Source: Rufibacter hautae
Lineage (GTDB): Bacteria > Bacteroidota > Bacteroidia > Cytophagales > Hymenobacteraceae
Length of the DNA: 64,000 nucleotides
Assembly: GCF_008271695.1 (NCBI RefSeq)
Contig: NZ_VKKY01000002.1
Coordinates: 806,001-870,000, forward strand
Direction of reading: 5' to 3'
Part shown: positions 18,394 to 28,161 of the stretch, piece after piece
Layout of the letters: each line of letters opens with the position of its first letter
Numbering within the stretch: position 1 is the first letter of the stretch
The notes under the pieces: generated by a model
Databases searched by the model: none
Told to the model about the DNA's origin: nothing
What the model saw: the letters and a program-made list of their open reading frames with translations, nothing else
Position numbers and translations under genes: made by a program

Positions 18394-19509
18394 ATGGAAA
18401 CCAAGAATACCTCTCCAGGCTTATACCAAACGCTGTTAGAACAAACCGGTCAGGCCTTTTTCGCCTATGAGGTAGACAAAGAATCTTTCGTGTATCAAAG
18501 TCCCGAGTTCCAGGCTTCTTTTAAGGTTCCGGCGGACAATACAAGTCCTCAGGCCATGCTTAACTTGGTGCATATAGAAGACCAGCAATTTGTGCAGGAC
18601 TGGTTTGCTCAATTGCAGGTACAGGGAAAATCCTCAACCATTGAGTTCAGGGTGTTGTTTCAAGGTGAACAGGAACAATGGGTTTGCCTGACTGCCTCGC
18701 TGGTAGAGGAGGCCTCTGGTACATTGTTGCTTGGCCACATGGAGGATATTACCGCTGCCAGAAGGTACAATGATCATCTTAAGCGGTATTCCAACAAGAA
18801 GAACAGCGTGCTCAACATTCTGGCGCATGACCTAGCCGGACCTTTGGGCATGATTCAGAATCTTTCCGGCCTGTTGGCAGACCAATTGAAGACAAATCAG
18901 GACGAGGATACCCAGCACATGCTGCACCTGATTGAACGCATCAGCAAACAGGGTTCTGATATGCTTCGGGAGTTCATGAACCAGGAGTTTTTGGAATCAT
19001 CGCACACGCAGGTGGTAACCCGCCGGGTGAACCTGGTGGAGAAGATGCGGGAGGCGATGATTGAGTATGAAATTATAGGGAGCGAGCTGTTGCCCGTGAC
19101 CGTGAGTTTTATCGCTAGCGCCGACGAGATTTTTGTGGAGATTGACGATCTCAAGTTTATGCAGGTCATCACGAACCTTATTTCCAACGCCCTAAAATTC
19201 ACCCCTGATGGCGGTTCCATCACGGTGACCGTGGACGAGGAATCCGAGGAAGTGTTGGTGAAGGTAGCGGATACTGGAATTGGTATCCCCGAGAAGTTGC
19301 AGGACAGCCTTTTTGAAAAATTTACCCCAGCCAGAAGACCCGGCCTGAAGGGAGAACATTCCGTGGGACTGGGCATGTCCATCGTGAAGACCATTGTGGA
19401 ATGGCACCGCGGGGTTATCACCTTTGAAAGTACCGAAGGCAAAGGCACCACTTTTTATATTCGGCTACCGAAAAAGCACCTAGGCAAGCCTACCCAGCCA
19501 AGAGCTTAG
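18394..19509 (+). CDS. Soluble PAS-domain sensor histidine kinase
   Basis: A cytoplasmic two-component kinase of 371 residues. A PAS domain spans about 10-130 (FAYEVDKESFVYQSPEF), then a dimerisation/phosphoacceptor helix with His145 in LAHDLAGPLGMI, and an HATPase domain (about 245-365) with N box VITNLISNALKF, G1 VADTGIGIP and G2 GLGMSIVKTIVE. There are no membrane segments. The open frame extends to 18229, but the ATG at 18394 follows a promoter-like element and starts the conserved part. No response regulator gene is adjacent, so the partner is unknown. The H-box HDLAGP is a variant of the usual HExRxP. Confidence 0.9.
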   Translation: METKNTSPGLYQTLLEQTGQAFFAYEVDKESFVYQSPEFQASFKVPADNTSPQAMLNLVHIEDQQFVQDWFAQLQVQGKSSTIEFRVLFQGEQEQWVCLTASLVEEASGTLLLGHMEDITAARRYNDHLKRYSNKKNSVLNILAHDLAGPLGMIQNLSGLLADQLKTNQDEDTQHMLHLIERISKQGSDMLREFMNQEFLESSHTQVVTRRVNLVEKMREAMIEYEIIGSELLPVTVSFIASADEIFVEIDDLKFMQVITNLISNALKFTPDGGSITVTVDEESEEVLVKVADTGIGIPEKLQDSLFEKFTPARRPGLKGEHSVGLGMSIVKTIVEWHRGVITFESTEGKGTTFYIRLPKKHLGKPTQPRA

Positions 19510-19545
19510 TTTTCTAGTAAATGTATTTAGGTTAATTTATCGAAG

Positions 19546-19794
19546 CTATGCCCGGTCGTAGCGGCGCGCGCGGGCTACTCCGGTTTTGGTGAGGTACAGT
19601 AAGGGAGGATCAGACAAGGAACTGATGGCGACCAGGCCTTCCTCCGAAAGTTCTCTGCTAAGAGCCAAAACACAATTCAGGGGTAATTGGGTATCATCTG
19701 CGATCACTCCTGATTGGGTAGGGTGATCATGAGGCTCCGGGAGCTTCCCCACTTTGGCCAGTATAGCCCGGAGAATTGAATCTTTTTTCTCCAT
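19546..19794 (-). CDS. Small hypothetical protein, possibly winged-helix
   Basis: An 82-residue protein convergent with the PAS kinase, 36 bases apart. The start is the ATG at 19794; a TTG four codons upstream is less likely. The pattern of a helical N-terminus, LSRELSEEGLVAI followed by LLYLTKTGVARARRY, resembles the recognition helix and wing of small winged-helix proteins. No family is recognised; DNA binding is a guess. Confidence 0.6.
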   Translation of the reverse strand: MEKKDSILRAILAKVGKLPEPHDHPTQSGVIADDTQLPLNCVLALSRELSEEGLVAISSLSDPPLLYLTKTGVARARRYDRA

Positions 19795-20008
19795 ACAACC
19801 ACTCAATTATTAAAGCTTCACCGGTAAATTATTAGCCACTTGACAACCGCTTACGCATTGTCTTTCCTTCTGGAAAGGCGTTGCCTTTTAGAAGTTGCAT
19901 TAAGCATAACAACTCCTTATGCCCGCGTTTACTGCACTTGCTTTAAGGCTATTTTCAAGAAAACAGGCAGAATTCAAAGAGGCAAAAGCAATGCAGAAAA
20001 ATTATTGC

Positions 20009-20299
20009 TTATTCAGCCGCGGGTTCATCATACTCCAGCTGTTCTACAAGGGCTTTTACCTGAGGAGCAGGTGTGCCTTGGGTAGCTAAAATGAAGTAAG
20101 AATTTCTAGTATCTTCCTCAATAGAAAACGCCACCAGATTGCTTTCCTTTCCCTCCAAATCCTCTTCGGGGAAGTAATAGGTTATGTTTATCCCGAACAA
20201 ACTAAACCCCTTTGAGGTGAGTTTTGGGGCATAATGGTCCAGAATAACTTCTAGTACTTCCTTGGAAACCTGTTCCTTAGCATATCTTTCCATGCTCAT
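20009..20299 (-). CDS. Small hypothetical protein
   Basis: A 96-residue, acidic, soluble protein with mixed alpha/beta character (EVLEVILDHYAPKL, then YYFPEEDLEGKESNLVAFSIEED). Two ATGs lie at 20299 and 20293. No recognised family, signal peptide or membrane segment. The codon use and composition look like the neighbouring genes, so it is probably real. Confidence 0.6.
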   Translation of the reverse strand: MSMERYAKEQVSKEVLEVILDHYAPKLTSKGFSLFGINITYYFPEEDLEGKESNLVAFSIEEDTRNSYFILATQGTPAPQVKALVEQLEYDEPAAE

Positions 20300-20700
20300 T
20301 GTACTACAAAATGCGTGCTACAATTTATTTACCAGCAATATTGTATTTTGTTTAGACAAAAACAATACTGTTTGAACCTGGTGTAAGAGATTTATGTTGG
20401 TCACTTTCATTCTTTTTTTCAGATATAAAAGGTGTAACCTCAAGAGAAAAAGAATGAAGCCGCAGAGACAAAATCCATCGGCTTATTTCCAGGTAAAACT
20501 TTCTAGCAATTATTGCCCCAATTTTTTCAACTGCTGATTTTAGATGCTTTTAAGTGTGGAAAAGGATAGCTTTTACAAATATTATGAAGGTTGACTTGAG
20601 TGTTTTGTTTTCTATTCACGCTAACTAACCTAACCTAAGCACAAGGGCCGCGTTGTGGTAGTATAAAAATTTCATTCACTTCATTCTATCCAATTTATTT
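20300..20700. other. Divergent intergenic region
   Basis: It contains a short imperfect inverted repeat ATTGTATTTTGT-TTAG-ACAAAAACAAT (20340-20366) just upstream of the small hypothetical gene, perhaps an operator or hairpin. Otherwise AT-rich, with no gene. Confidence 0.45.
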
Positions 20701-21723
20701 ATGCTCTTACGCCAGGTTTACCGCATGCCCAACGCTGGGTCTATCCATGATCTTTCTTTGCAGACAGAGCAATTGGGCCGCCCCAAAGCCCACGAAGTGT
20801 GCATTCAGGTAAAAGCCATCGGACTCAACTTCGCCGATATCTTTGCCATGCAGGGCCTGTACAGCGCTACTCCGGAAGGCTCCTTCATACCTGGTCTTGA
20901 GTTCTCGGGGGTGGTGGTAGCGGTTGGGTCAGCCGTGGAGGAATGGCAGGTAGGGGACCGGGTGATGGGCGCTACAAAGTTTGGGGGGTATGTCTCGCAT
21001 CTCAACATCCACCACCGGTATGTCATTGCCTTGCCCCCGAGCTGGAGCTTTGAGGAAGGGGCTGGGTTCCTGGTACAAGGACTCACCGCCTACTATGCGC
21101 TTACCCAATTAGGCAATCTCCAGCCGGGAATGACGGTGCTCATCCACAGTGCGGCAGGTGGCGTAGGGATTCTGGCCAACCGCATCTGTAAAAAGTTGGG
21201 GGCTTATACCATTGGCAGTGTGGGGAAGAAAAATAAGATTGACTTTCTGCAGGAGGAAGAAGCCTACGATGCCGTAATCCTTCGGGGTAAGGATTTCAAA
21301 AGAAAGCTGGAAGAAGCTCTTGGCGGACGCCCCTTGCAGTTGATCATGGAATGCATTGGCGGTAAGATTCTGCGGCAGGGTTGGGAAACAATGGCTCCCA
21401 TGGGCCGGATGGTGGTGTACGGCAATGCCAGCTTCTCCAGCCACGGCGCTAAACCCAACTACCCCAAACTCATCTGGAAGTACCTCCAACGCCCCCAGAT
21501 TGATCCCTTGAAACTTCCAACCTTGAACAAATCACTGATGGGCTTTAACCTCATCTATCTTTACGAGCAGACGGATATGATGCTCCAATTACTCCAAGAT
21601 TTGCAAAAACTAGCTCTAAAACCCCAGCACATTGGCCACACATTTGAATTCAACCAAATGCACCAAGCCATCAAGCTCTTCCAAATCGGGCAAACCATAG
21701 GTAAAGTGGTAGTCAGGGTTTAG
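20701..21723 (+). CDS. Zinc-independent MDR family oxidoreductase (quinone oxidoreductase/VAT-1-like)
   Basis: A medium-chain dehydrogenase/reductase of 340 residues using NADPH. The N-terminal GroES-like domain has GLNFADIFAMQGLY, PGLEFSGVV and VGDRVMG. The nucleotide-binding fold carries HSAAGGVGILANRICK. Zinc ligands of alcohol dehydrogenases are absent, which fits the quinone oxidoreductase/VAT-1 branch. It is a single gene, convergent with truC across an element copy. Substrate unknown; reduction of quinones or reactive enones is typical of the branch. Confidence 0.87.
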   Translation: MLLRQVYRMPNAGSIHDLSLQTEQLGRPKAHEVCIQVKAIGLNFADIFAMQGLYSATPEGSFIPGLEFSGVVVAVGSAVEEWQVGDRVMGATKFGGYVSHLNIHHRYVIALPPSWSFEEGAGFLVQGLTAYYALTQLGNLQPGMTVLIHSAAGGVGILANRICKKLGAYTIGSVGKKNKIDFLQEEEAYDAVILRGKDFKRKLEEALGGRPLQLIMECIGGKILRQGWETMAPMGRMVVYGNASFSSHGAKPNYPKLIWKYLQRPQIDPLKLPTLNKSLMGFNLIYLYEQTDMMLQLLQDLQKLALKPQHIGHTFEFNQMHQAIKLFQIGQTIGKVVVRV

Positions 21724-21746
21724 GGCTTTAACAGTACCACAGAGGC

Positions 21747-21781
21747 TTAAGGGCCTGGTCTTATGGAAAAATGGAACCCTA
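21747..21781. repeat. Dispersed palindrome copy overlapping the truC stop
   Basis: TTAAGGGCCTGGTC-TTATGGAAAAATGG-AACCCTA is a degenerate copy. Its right end contains the truC stop codon (21779-21781). It sits between two convergent genes, where a bidirectional terminator would be useful. Confidence 0.55.
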
Positions 21782-22525
21782 CGCGTTCCTAGCCGACTCA
21801 GATAAGGGCAGTTCCTGCTGCTGCTGTACTATCTCTAGCCAGGAGAACTCCTGGCAAAGTCGGCGCATGTTCTCTGGCAGGGAGGCTTTTATTTCCACTA
21901 ATTCTTTGGTGAATGGATGCTCAAAAGTTAGGGAGGCGGCATGTAGCAACAAGGCAGGACTTTGCAATTGCTCCAGAAACATGCGGTTATGGCGCCAGTC
22001 ACCGTGCTTCTTATCGCCGATGATGTAGTGCCGGAGGTGGGCAAAGTGTTTTCTGATCTGGTGCATGCGCCCGGTTTCCGGCTTGATCTTAACCAAACTA
22101 TACCTGGCAGTTTGGTAAGGGCCTACGGGAATGGGCAGCTCCACGGTAGCCAGCCTGGTGTAGTGGGTGATGGCGTCCTGGGCTTCTTTGTGCTGGTGGT
22201 CTTTGTCGGGGCGGATGGGGCTGTCAATGGTACCCGCCTCCGGGGCGTACCCGCGCACAATGGCGAAATACGTTTTATCGGGCTGGCGCTCGGCAAAGGC
22301 CTTCACCAAAGGGGCCGTTGCTTCCGGGGATTTGGCGAAAAGCAGCACGCCGGAGGTTCCCCGGTCCAGGCGATGCACGGCGTGTAAGCGGCACCCCAGT
22401 TGGTCGCGCAGCAACTGCAGGGCGAACTCCTTTTTCTCCTCGGCAATGCGGGTGCGGTGCACCAGTAAGCCATTGGGCTTGTTGATGGCCACATAGTGCG
22501 CATCCTCAAATATGATCTCCAGCAC
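21779..22525 (-). CDS. truC: tRNA pseudouridine synthase C
   Basis: An RluA-family pseudouridine synthase of 248 residues, matching TruC, which makes pseudouridine 65 in tRNA. The N-terminus (LEIIFEDAHYVAINKPNGLLVHRT) and the catalytic HRLDRGTSGVLLF motif follow the E. coli TruC pattern, and MHQIRKHFAHL is the family motif near the C-terminus. There is no S4 domain, as expected for TruC. The start is a GTG at 22525 preceded by AAGAAAAAG; no upstream ATG continues the frame. It is the second pseudouridine synthase in the window. Confidence 0.9.
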   Translation of the reverse strand: MLEIIFEDAHYVAINKPNGLLVHRTRIAEEKKEFALQLLRDQLGCRLHAVHRLDRGTSGVLLFAKSPEATAPLVKAFAERQPDKTYFAIVRGYAPEAGTIDSPIRPDKDHQHKEAQDAITHYTRLATVELPIPVGPYQTARYSLVKIKPETGRMHQIRKHFAHLRHYIIGDKKHGDWRHNRMFLEQLQSPALLLHAASLTFEHPFTKELVEIKASLPENMRRLCQEFSWLEIVQQQQELPLSESARNA

Positions 22526-22644
22526 CTTTTTCTTTCTTATTGAAGCCGCAAATTACGGAGATTATTCCACTCTCGGCAGAAGATCAAACCAGCAATGGCT
22601 TTGTAATTTCTGTTTAGGTAATCTTCAGCGCATAGATAAAAAGT

Positions 22645-22684
22645 TGGCTAGGCCCAAGAGAAGGACATCTCCAAAGCCTAGCCA
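22645..22684 (-). terminator. Possible terminator hairpin
   Basis: Arms TGGCTAGGC (22645-22653) and GCCTAGCCA (22676-22684) enclose a 22-base loop, 70 bases beyond the stop of the aminotransferase. No T run follows on the minus strand, so the call is weak. Confidence 0.4.
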
Positions 22685-22753
22685 GCTTCTGGCAAGAATT
22701 AACAATTGGGTCAATTAGGATCGTTTTTACAAAGTTAGCCAGAAAACAAAAGC

Positions 22754-24013
22754 TTAAACCTGAGAAGGCTGTAACTTCTTCACATGTGTGGAGATAAATT
22801 CCTGCAAAGCTTTTTCAAACAGCTGAATTTCCTCTAAGGTATTGTAAGGCGCCAACCCAATCCGGACCCAGCCGCCCATAGGGTTTACTTTCAGCTTATC
22901 GGCGAGGGTGGAGGCGTAGAAGTGACCATCAGCGATGCACATGTTGTAGTTCTGGGCAAACCAGGTGGTGACTTCGCGCGCTGGCACGTTCTCCACGGTA
23001 AAGGCAAAGGTAGGAGTTTTAGGGGTGCCTTCCGGAGCCCGGTAAAGGCGTACTTCCGGTACATTCATCAGGAAGGTTTCTACCCTGTGGGCCAGCTCAT
23101 CTTCATGGGCGGCAATGCGCTGCATACCGGAGGTGAGTTGTTCTCTTCTGGTGGAGCCTTCCCCCAGGTTTTGGATGAACTGGATCGCACCCAGCAACCC
23201 GGCAATGCCTTCGTGGTTCTGGGTACCCGTTTCCAACTTATCGGGAATTTCCTGGGGAGCCGGAGCCAGCTTGTACACGGGCAGTTTCTCAAACAAGGAC
23301 TCCGCGATTACCGCAATGCCCAGGTGAGGACCGAAGAATTTGTATGCCGAGCACAGCAGCACATCGCAACCCAGTTTTTTAAAGTCCATGGCCAGGTGCG
23401 GAACGGCGTGCACCGCATCAATGATGACCAACGCATTCACCTCTTTGGCCCGGGCGATAATGGCATTTACATCGGTCACGGTGCCGGTAACGTTGGAGGA
23501 CAGTCCCACGGCTACCACTTTGGTCTTCTCCGTAATGATCTTGTGCAGGTTCCCCAGTTCCAGGGTGTAGGTATTGGGGTTGGCGGGTATAAACGTAACG
23601 GTCGCACCTCTATCTTTTGCCAGCGTCACCCAAGGATCTACGTTGGCGCGGTGATCCAGCTCGGTGACTACCACTTCGTCAGAACTGGAGAGGAACGGAC
23701 CCAGGCTTCGGGCGATGGAAAACGCGAGCGAGGTCATGTTCTGCCCAAATGCGACTTCTGTAGGGGAACAGTTCAGTAGATCAGCGATGGCGTTCCTGCC
23801 TTCCAACAGGAGATTGTCGGTCCGGATACTGGTAAGGAACGCGCCGTGGAGGTTGGCCATGCCTTGGGTGATATAATCCACCATGCCATCTACCGCCTGC
23901 TGGGCCATCTGGGTGCCGCCCGGCCCATCGAAAAAAATAAAGGGCTTTTTATTTTCTACTGGCCTCAAGGCCGGAAATGCTTCGCGTAACTTCTGTACTG
24001 AAAACTCACTCAT
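22754..24013 (-). CDS. Class V aminotransferase, cysteine desulfurase-like (TIGR01976 type)
   Basis: A PLP enzyme of 419 residues related to SufS/CsdA. Visible fold-type I features are GGTQMAQQAVDGMVDY near the start, the TELDHRANVDPW segment, the VIIDAVHAVPH Asp that contacts the PLP ring nitrogen, and the Schiff-base Lys in CSAYKFFGPHLG. The position and surroundings match the cysteine desulfurase-like subgroup (VC1184 type) rather than true SufS. I do not see the canonical RxGHHC loop with its active-site cysteine. It has no Suf or Isc neighbours. The real reaction is therefore uncertain: PLP-dependent lyase or desulfurase. Confidence 0.85.
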   Translation of the reverse strand: MSEFSVQKLREAFPALRPVENKKPFIFFDGPGGTQMAQQAVDGMVDYITQGMANLHGAFLTSIRTDNLLLEGRNAIADLLNCSPTEVAFGQNMTSLAFSIARSLGPFLSSSDEVVVTELDHRANVDPWVTLAKDRGATVTFIPANPNTYTLELGNLHKIITEKTKVVAVGLSSNVTGTVTDVNAIIARAKEVNALVIIDAVHAVPHLAMDFKKLGCDVLLCSAYKFFGPHLGIAVIAESLFEKLPVYKLAPAPQEIPDKLETGTQNHEGIAGLLGAIQFIQNLGEGSTRREQLTSGMQRIAAHEDELAHRVETFLMNVPEVRLYRAPEGTPKTPTFAFTVENVPAREVTTWFAQNYNMCIADGHFYASTLADKLKVNPMGGWVRIGLAPYNTLEEIQLFEKALQEFISTHVKKLQPSQV

Positions 24014-24333
24014 TAGCTGTTTGTTTTTGGTGTAGATTTTACGTTAGGGCTGTTTTCTTAGAAATGGCCTTAAAACAAATTGCGTAAGTTATGACATTTT
24101 CAGCTAATAGATGCAGGGATGTTTTCTTGCCTTTGAAGCATCAGAATAGAATGAGAAATCAACTTTCCTAAAAAGTTAAAGCTCTAAAATCCGTTAGGTA
24201 GCTATAACCGTTCCCTGAAAGCTCTTTAGGGCAAAACTATATAGCCAATAAGGTCAAATTAGGGTGGGACGGAGGGCAAGAGCACCGTTATTGCGCTTCC
24301 TTGGCACTGAGAAACAACCGCTAAGATTTGACC
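24014..24333. other. Intergenic region
   Basis: A copy of the dispersed palindrome lies at 24043-24076, upstream of the aminotransferase. Nothing else recognisable. Confidence 0.5.
24043..24076. repeat. Dispersed palindrome copy
   Basis: GTTAGGGCTGTTTTC-TTA-GAAATGGCCTTAAAAC matches both arms of the consensus with a few changes. It lies 30 bases upstream of the aminotransferase start. Confidence 0.75.
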
Positions 24334-24744
24334 TTAGAAGTAGGCCAGTTCCTCTGTGGTTTGGTAGGGCGCCTTCTTGTTCAGGTTCAGTCGCAAGACG
24401 GTCTCCAATTCGTCTGAAGGGTGTACACTGACACTCGTCAACACAATGGTGGATTTTTGGCCGAGGCTGGTAAAGATATAGTTGCTCTTGAGGAGGTAAC
24501 CATCTTTGTCCCTGAAGTAGAAACAGGTTTTGTCGCAGCCTAGATAGTTGATATTGATGAGGTATTGCCCGAAGTGGGAATGATCATCTATAAAAGAGGT
24601 GGCACAGATGTACTCCCAGGGCGCGAACGCCTCACCTGTGACCAGTTTCAACAGGTTCTGGTTTTTCATCATGTGCTGCAGGTTTACCAGCTTTAAATTT
24701 TGAGTTAATCTAAGGAATTGTCCTAAGGGTATAGAATTCTGCAT
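24334..24744 (-). CDS. Hypothetical protein
   Basis: A 136-residue soluble protein. The N-terminal third is helical and basic, the rest beta-rich (YICATSFIDDHSHFGQYLIN, CFYFRDKDGYLL, STIVLTSVSVHP). No known motif, signal peptide or membrane segment. The downstream border is 320 bases of non-coding sequence and the PAS kinase lies upstream on the same strand, 260 bases away. It may be specific to close relatives. Confidence 0.6.
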   Translation of the reverse strand: MQNSIPLGQFLRLTQNLKLVNLQHMMKNQNLLKLVTGEAFAPWEYICATSFIDDHSHFGQYLININYLGCDKTCFYFRDKDGYLLKSNYIFTSLGQKSTIVLTSVSVHPSDELETVLRLNLNKKAPYQTTEELAYF

Positions 24745-25006
24745 AGTACTGATTTGGTAATTGGTGATGAAATAAAAGATGCATTAATGTTTAGTTGAAT
24801 GTAGGTAAAGTATGCGTTATTAAATTTTATAAGTGATTAAGGAATAGTTAATTATTAAAGAGATAGTAAAGTGTGTTTTCAAATAGAAGGAGGATTAGTT
24901 TTTGGCCACTTTCATCAAAAACACTTGTAAAATGTAATGAGTAAAAAGCGCCGAAGCTGTGACGATGGTGACCCAGGAACTATCCTGAATCTAGAATTTT
25001 TGACCT

Positions 25007-26215
25007 TTAAGGCAGATTGATCTGGAAGCAGGTGCCTTGCCCCACCTGACTATCTACCTCAATGCGGCCCCCTAACGAATCAAGGTGCGTTTTGATGAGG
25101 AACAAGCCCATGCCGCGTCCTTCAGTATGCGTGTGGAAGCGCTTGTAAAGTTTGAAGACATTGTTGCGGTTCTTTTCCATGTCAAACCCCGAGCCGTTGT
25201 CTGAGAAGGAAATGGCCGCCTCGGTTTTGGACTTACGGTAACAATGGATGTTTACCTCCAATTTGCGCTCCTCGGCTCTGTATTTCACAGAGTTAGATAG
25301 GAGGTTTAGGATGATGCTGTAAAAATAAGCCTTATTGGCCTGGACCGTCAATCCGTCGGTGATATCCAGGTTGATGGTGGCGCCGGCGCTTCTTAACTGG
25401 TCCTCCAAAGAAGACATGGCCTGCAATATCACCTCTTTGACATTTACCTGCTCACGCTCCACATTACCCCTCCGGTCTCTGATGGTCAGGATCGTATTCA
25501 TATCCCGCAGGACATTGTCCATCCGGTACAGGCTCAGCCGCAGGTAAGACAAAGACCGGTCAAAGGAAGCTGAGTTCCGGTCAGTGGTGGCCAACAGATT
25601 TGCCAGTCCCATGGCGTTCGCCACCGGGGTGCGCAGGTTATGGGACACGATGTAGGTGAACTGTTGGAGATCGGCGTTTTTCCTTATCAGGTCCTTGGTC
25701 AGTTGAGAAAGCTGCAGCTTGGTCTCTTTGCAACCCGTTTCCTCCTGGGTATCGGAAAGCTGCGGGACTATCTGCTGTTTTAGAACCTCTTTCATGAAAA
25801 CTGGCTTAAAACGCTGCTCTGTTTTCTGAGATTTTTGCTCTTTGAATTTAAAGTCTGTGATGTCCCGGCCCACGCAGAACAGGGTACCCTCTTCCTCAGA
25901 CCAGGCCACGGACCAAAGAACCCACACCTCCTGGCCATCCTTATGGATCATTCGGTTCTCGAATTTCTGCCTTGTCCCGGAAGAGGCAGCCCAAAAGGCT
26001 TGCTGGGTTTGGGTCTTATCATCTGGGTGAACCAGATCAGTATAATGCATGCCCTCCATCTCCCATGAGCGATACCCCAGCATGTCTACACAAGCCTCGC
26101 TGGCATATTGGTAGAACCTGTTGTTATCTAACGTGCAGAAAAGATCCAGCGACAGTTCTGTCATCTTCTCCCAGTTGATTCTGTTGCTTATGGTTAAGAT
26201 TTGGGATTCTATCAT
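25007..26215 (-). CDS. Soluble PAS-domain sensor histidine kinase
   Basis: A 402-residue cytoplasmic kinase. A PAS domain spans about 20-130 (SLDLFCTLDNNRFYQYASEA) with a PAC-like end (EVWVLWSVAWSEEEGTLFCVGRDITDF). A coiled linker follows, then an H box with His192 in YIVSHNLRTPV, an N box in IILNLLSNSVKY, G1 FSDNGSGFDM and G2 GRGMGLFLIKTH. This SHNLRTP subtype is common in Bacteroidota. No response regulator is nearby. It shares the soluble PAS architecture of the kinase at 18394-19509 but is not close in sequence. Confidence 0.9.
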   Translation of the reverse strand: MIESQILTISNRINWEKMTELSLDLFCTLDNNRFYQYASEACVDMLGYRSWEMEGMHYTDLVHPDDKTQTQQAFWAASSGTRQKFENRMIHKDGQEVWVLWSVAWSEEEGTLFCVGRDITDFKFKEQKSQKTEQRFKPVFMKEVLKQQIVPQLSDTQEETGCKETKLQLSQLTKDLIRKNADLQQFTYIVSHNLRTPVANAMGLANLLATTDRNSASFDRSLSYLRLSLYRMDNVLRDMNTILTIRDRRGNVEREQVNVKEVILQAMSSLEDQLRSAGATINLDITDGLTVQANKAYFYSIILNLLSNSVKYRAEERKLEVNIHCYRKSKTEAAISFSDNGSGFDMEKNRNNVFKLYKRFHTHTEGRGMGLFLIKTHLDSLGGRIEVDSQVGQGTCFQINLP

Positions 26216-26661
26216 TGTTACTTATTGATATAAAATTGAATCTGGTATGATTTTCTTTAATGAAAGTAAGGAAAAAATTATACAATGCAATAGGGTATAT
26301 GATATTTATTATGAAAAAATAGACATAATAGTGATACTAAAGACGCAAATTGAACAGGATACCATCGTTAATATGATCCTTTTGATACGTATGAAGCGTT
26401 TTAGGGCAGTTTGTTGAAGAGTAGTAAGAGCAGGGATGTCTGTAAAATATTTTGGAATAGGATGGGTTATATGGAGGAGTTGAGTAAAGACAAGACTCAA
26501 AACCTTGGTTTAATTTTGACACTAAGGAAGAGTCTGATCAATAATTGGCCCTGATAAATAATAATAGGCCCTTCTTCAATATATAGAATGCTCTATTTAG
26601 AAGTGACGGAGCTCAAAAATTATTAAGAGTGAATATTAACAGTTATAGATTGCCCTAATAC
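26216..26661. other. AT-rich intergenic region
   Basis: About 450 bases with low GC and no credible gene; small open frames at 26309-26522 have no family features. It may include the promoter of the PAS kinase. Confidence 0.5.
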
Positions 26662-26699
26662 TCAAAATCCCTCCATGAACAAACATGGAGGGATTTTGA
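26662..26699 (-). terminator. Terminator hairpin downstream of the VWA gene
   Basis: Arms TCAAAATCCCTCCATG (26662-26677) and CATGGAGGGATTTTGA (26684-26699) pair perfectly around AACAAA. It lies about 120 bases after the VWA stop, and its T-rich end is suitable for minus-strand termination. Confidence 0.75.
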
Positions 26700-26820
26700 A
26701 TATTGCAAATAAAATTAAAAGCTGCTTTAAGGTAGTAGCGTTAGTTAACTCACAGTTTAATGGAGTTGATCCTGATAATTCTTTTACCTGTTACTTATCA
26801 GCGCATGGACATGGTTCTGC

Positions 26821-27516
26821 TTAAAATACCCTTGTTTGGTTGTCTCCTTGCTGATCTCCTTGTTCATCGTCTTCATCAGATGAATCAGCGAACAGGTTGT
26901 CAGTCTTAACATCTTGTCGTTCTTTTTCCAAGGACCGGTAATACGAGGAAGCATTACTCATCCTTCTGTACATTTTTTGTGTGCCGTCAGAGGAAGCCTG
27001 AAAATTGAGAGAATTTCCTCTGGCAATACCTAACCTCTCAGAAACTGTAAAGGCGTCTTGATTGGCAGCTAAAAAGAGGAATTCCCATTTGTACACGTTC
27101 CGCTGATGGGTGATCATCTCATTAATTTGTTCCGGGGTATAGTGGTTACTGGCATTTTCGTGTCCATCGGTCAAAATTACAAATAGCACCTTATTAGGCC
27201 TTTCGGATTCTGGGAGAGCCGCTAACCGGACACCTATTTCTCTAATAGTTAATCCCACAGCATCTAAAAGCGCGGTACTTCCTCTAGGGACAAAGGTGGA
27301 ATGGTTGAAGGGAGGAATGTCGTGTAAGGGTTTTGCTTTATGCACCAACTCAAACTCGTTGTCAAACAACACTACGCTCATCACCGCCTCGCCGGGTGTA
27401 TCTTGTTGCGTTTTTAGAAAGGTATTAAATCCTCCGATTGCGTCATCTAGTATACTGGTCATGGACCCCGACCGGTCCAAGACACAAACTATCTCTGTAG
27501 AGTCTTTCATAATCAT
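26821..27516 (-). CDS. VWA domain protein
   Basis: A 231-residue single von Willebrand factor A domain with the metal-ion-dependent adhesion site: Asp14, Ser16 and Ser18 in DRSGS, a Thr in RGSTALLDAV and an Asp in ILTDGHEN. No signal peptide or membrane segment, so it is cytoplasmic. A Ser/Asp/Glu-rich tail (from SDGTQKM to the end) is low complexity. VWA proteins of this type often work with MoxR ATPases or in tellurite/stress clusters, but no such partner is in the window. A second ATG two codons in is possible. Confidence 0.85.
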   Translation of the reverse strand: MIMKDSTEIVCVLDRSGSMTSILDDAIGGFNTFLKTQQDTPGEAVMSVVLFDNEFELVHKAKPLHDIPPFNHSTFVPRGSTALLDAVGLTIREIGVRLAALPESERPNKVLFVILTDGHENASNHYTPEQINEMITHQRNVYKWEFLFLAANQDAFTVSERLGIARGNSLNFQASSDGTQKMYRRMSNASSYYRSLEKERQDVKTDNLFADSSDEDDEQGDQQGDNQTRVF

Positions 27517-28161
27517 GTATATTTTAAGTAGTTAACGAAGTAAGTAGAAGCTTTGTAAACTAACGTATGATGCAGAGAGGAGTTAAATTAGTTGGAAGAG
27601 AGTGGTTTTTGTATTGCCTTAGATACTTTTCATTTAATGGTTCATACTTCTACTCTCATAAGAATATGGCTAGGAAAAATCCTTACTACAGGAGATTGGG
27701 GTGCTATAATTCATTAAATTTTAGAGCGAATAATTTGAAATATTCAACTATGTCTGCTCAAGAAAAGCAACAATGACACCCTTTATTCATCAGTTTAGAG
27801 GACCTTATAAGAACCCTGACATTGTAGTTAAGTAGCTTGGAAGTATTCTAGCTAAAAGAAAAACAATGAGCGGGCTATAAAACAAGTAACCTGGAGAGAA
27901 TGAAAAATGAGTTGCTTTCTTATGGTGAGTTGGCCGTTAACTATTGTAAAGACTGCTTGTGGTTAAAGGGTTAGGAAGGAAGAAGGTGACAAGTTGAAGC
28001 ATCTAAATAAGGATCTTCAAGTGCAGTGAATCAAATTATTATACATAAGTGTACAAAGCGTGATACTTGAAGTTTGTTCATCCTAAGGGTATATCACATA
28101 GGAAAGCAGTAGTATTTTGGAGACAATTATATGTATTGGTATTAACTTAAATAGGCAGGAT
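27517..28161. other. Intergenic region, no supported gene
   Basis: About 640 AT-rich bases. An open frame at 27567-27776 has no family features and unusual composition. Nothing else recognised. Confidence 0.45.

Noticed and set aside
22754-24013. Housekeeping SufS cysteine desulfurase
   Set aside because: The usual active-site Cys loop is not seen and there are no suf neighbours; the sequence fits the desulfurase-like subgroup.
27567-27776. 69-codon open frame
   Set aside because: Isolated, aromatic/Arg-rich translation with no signal, motif or ribosome binding site.
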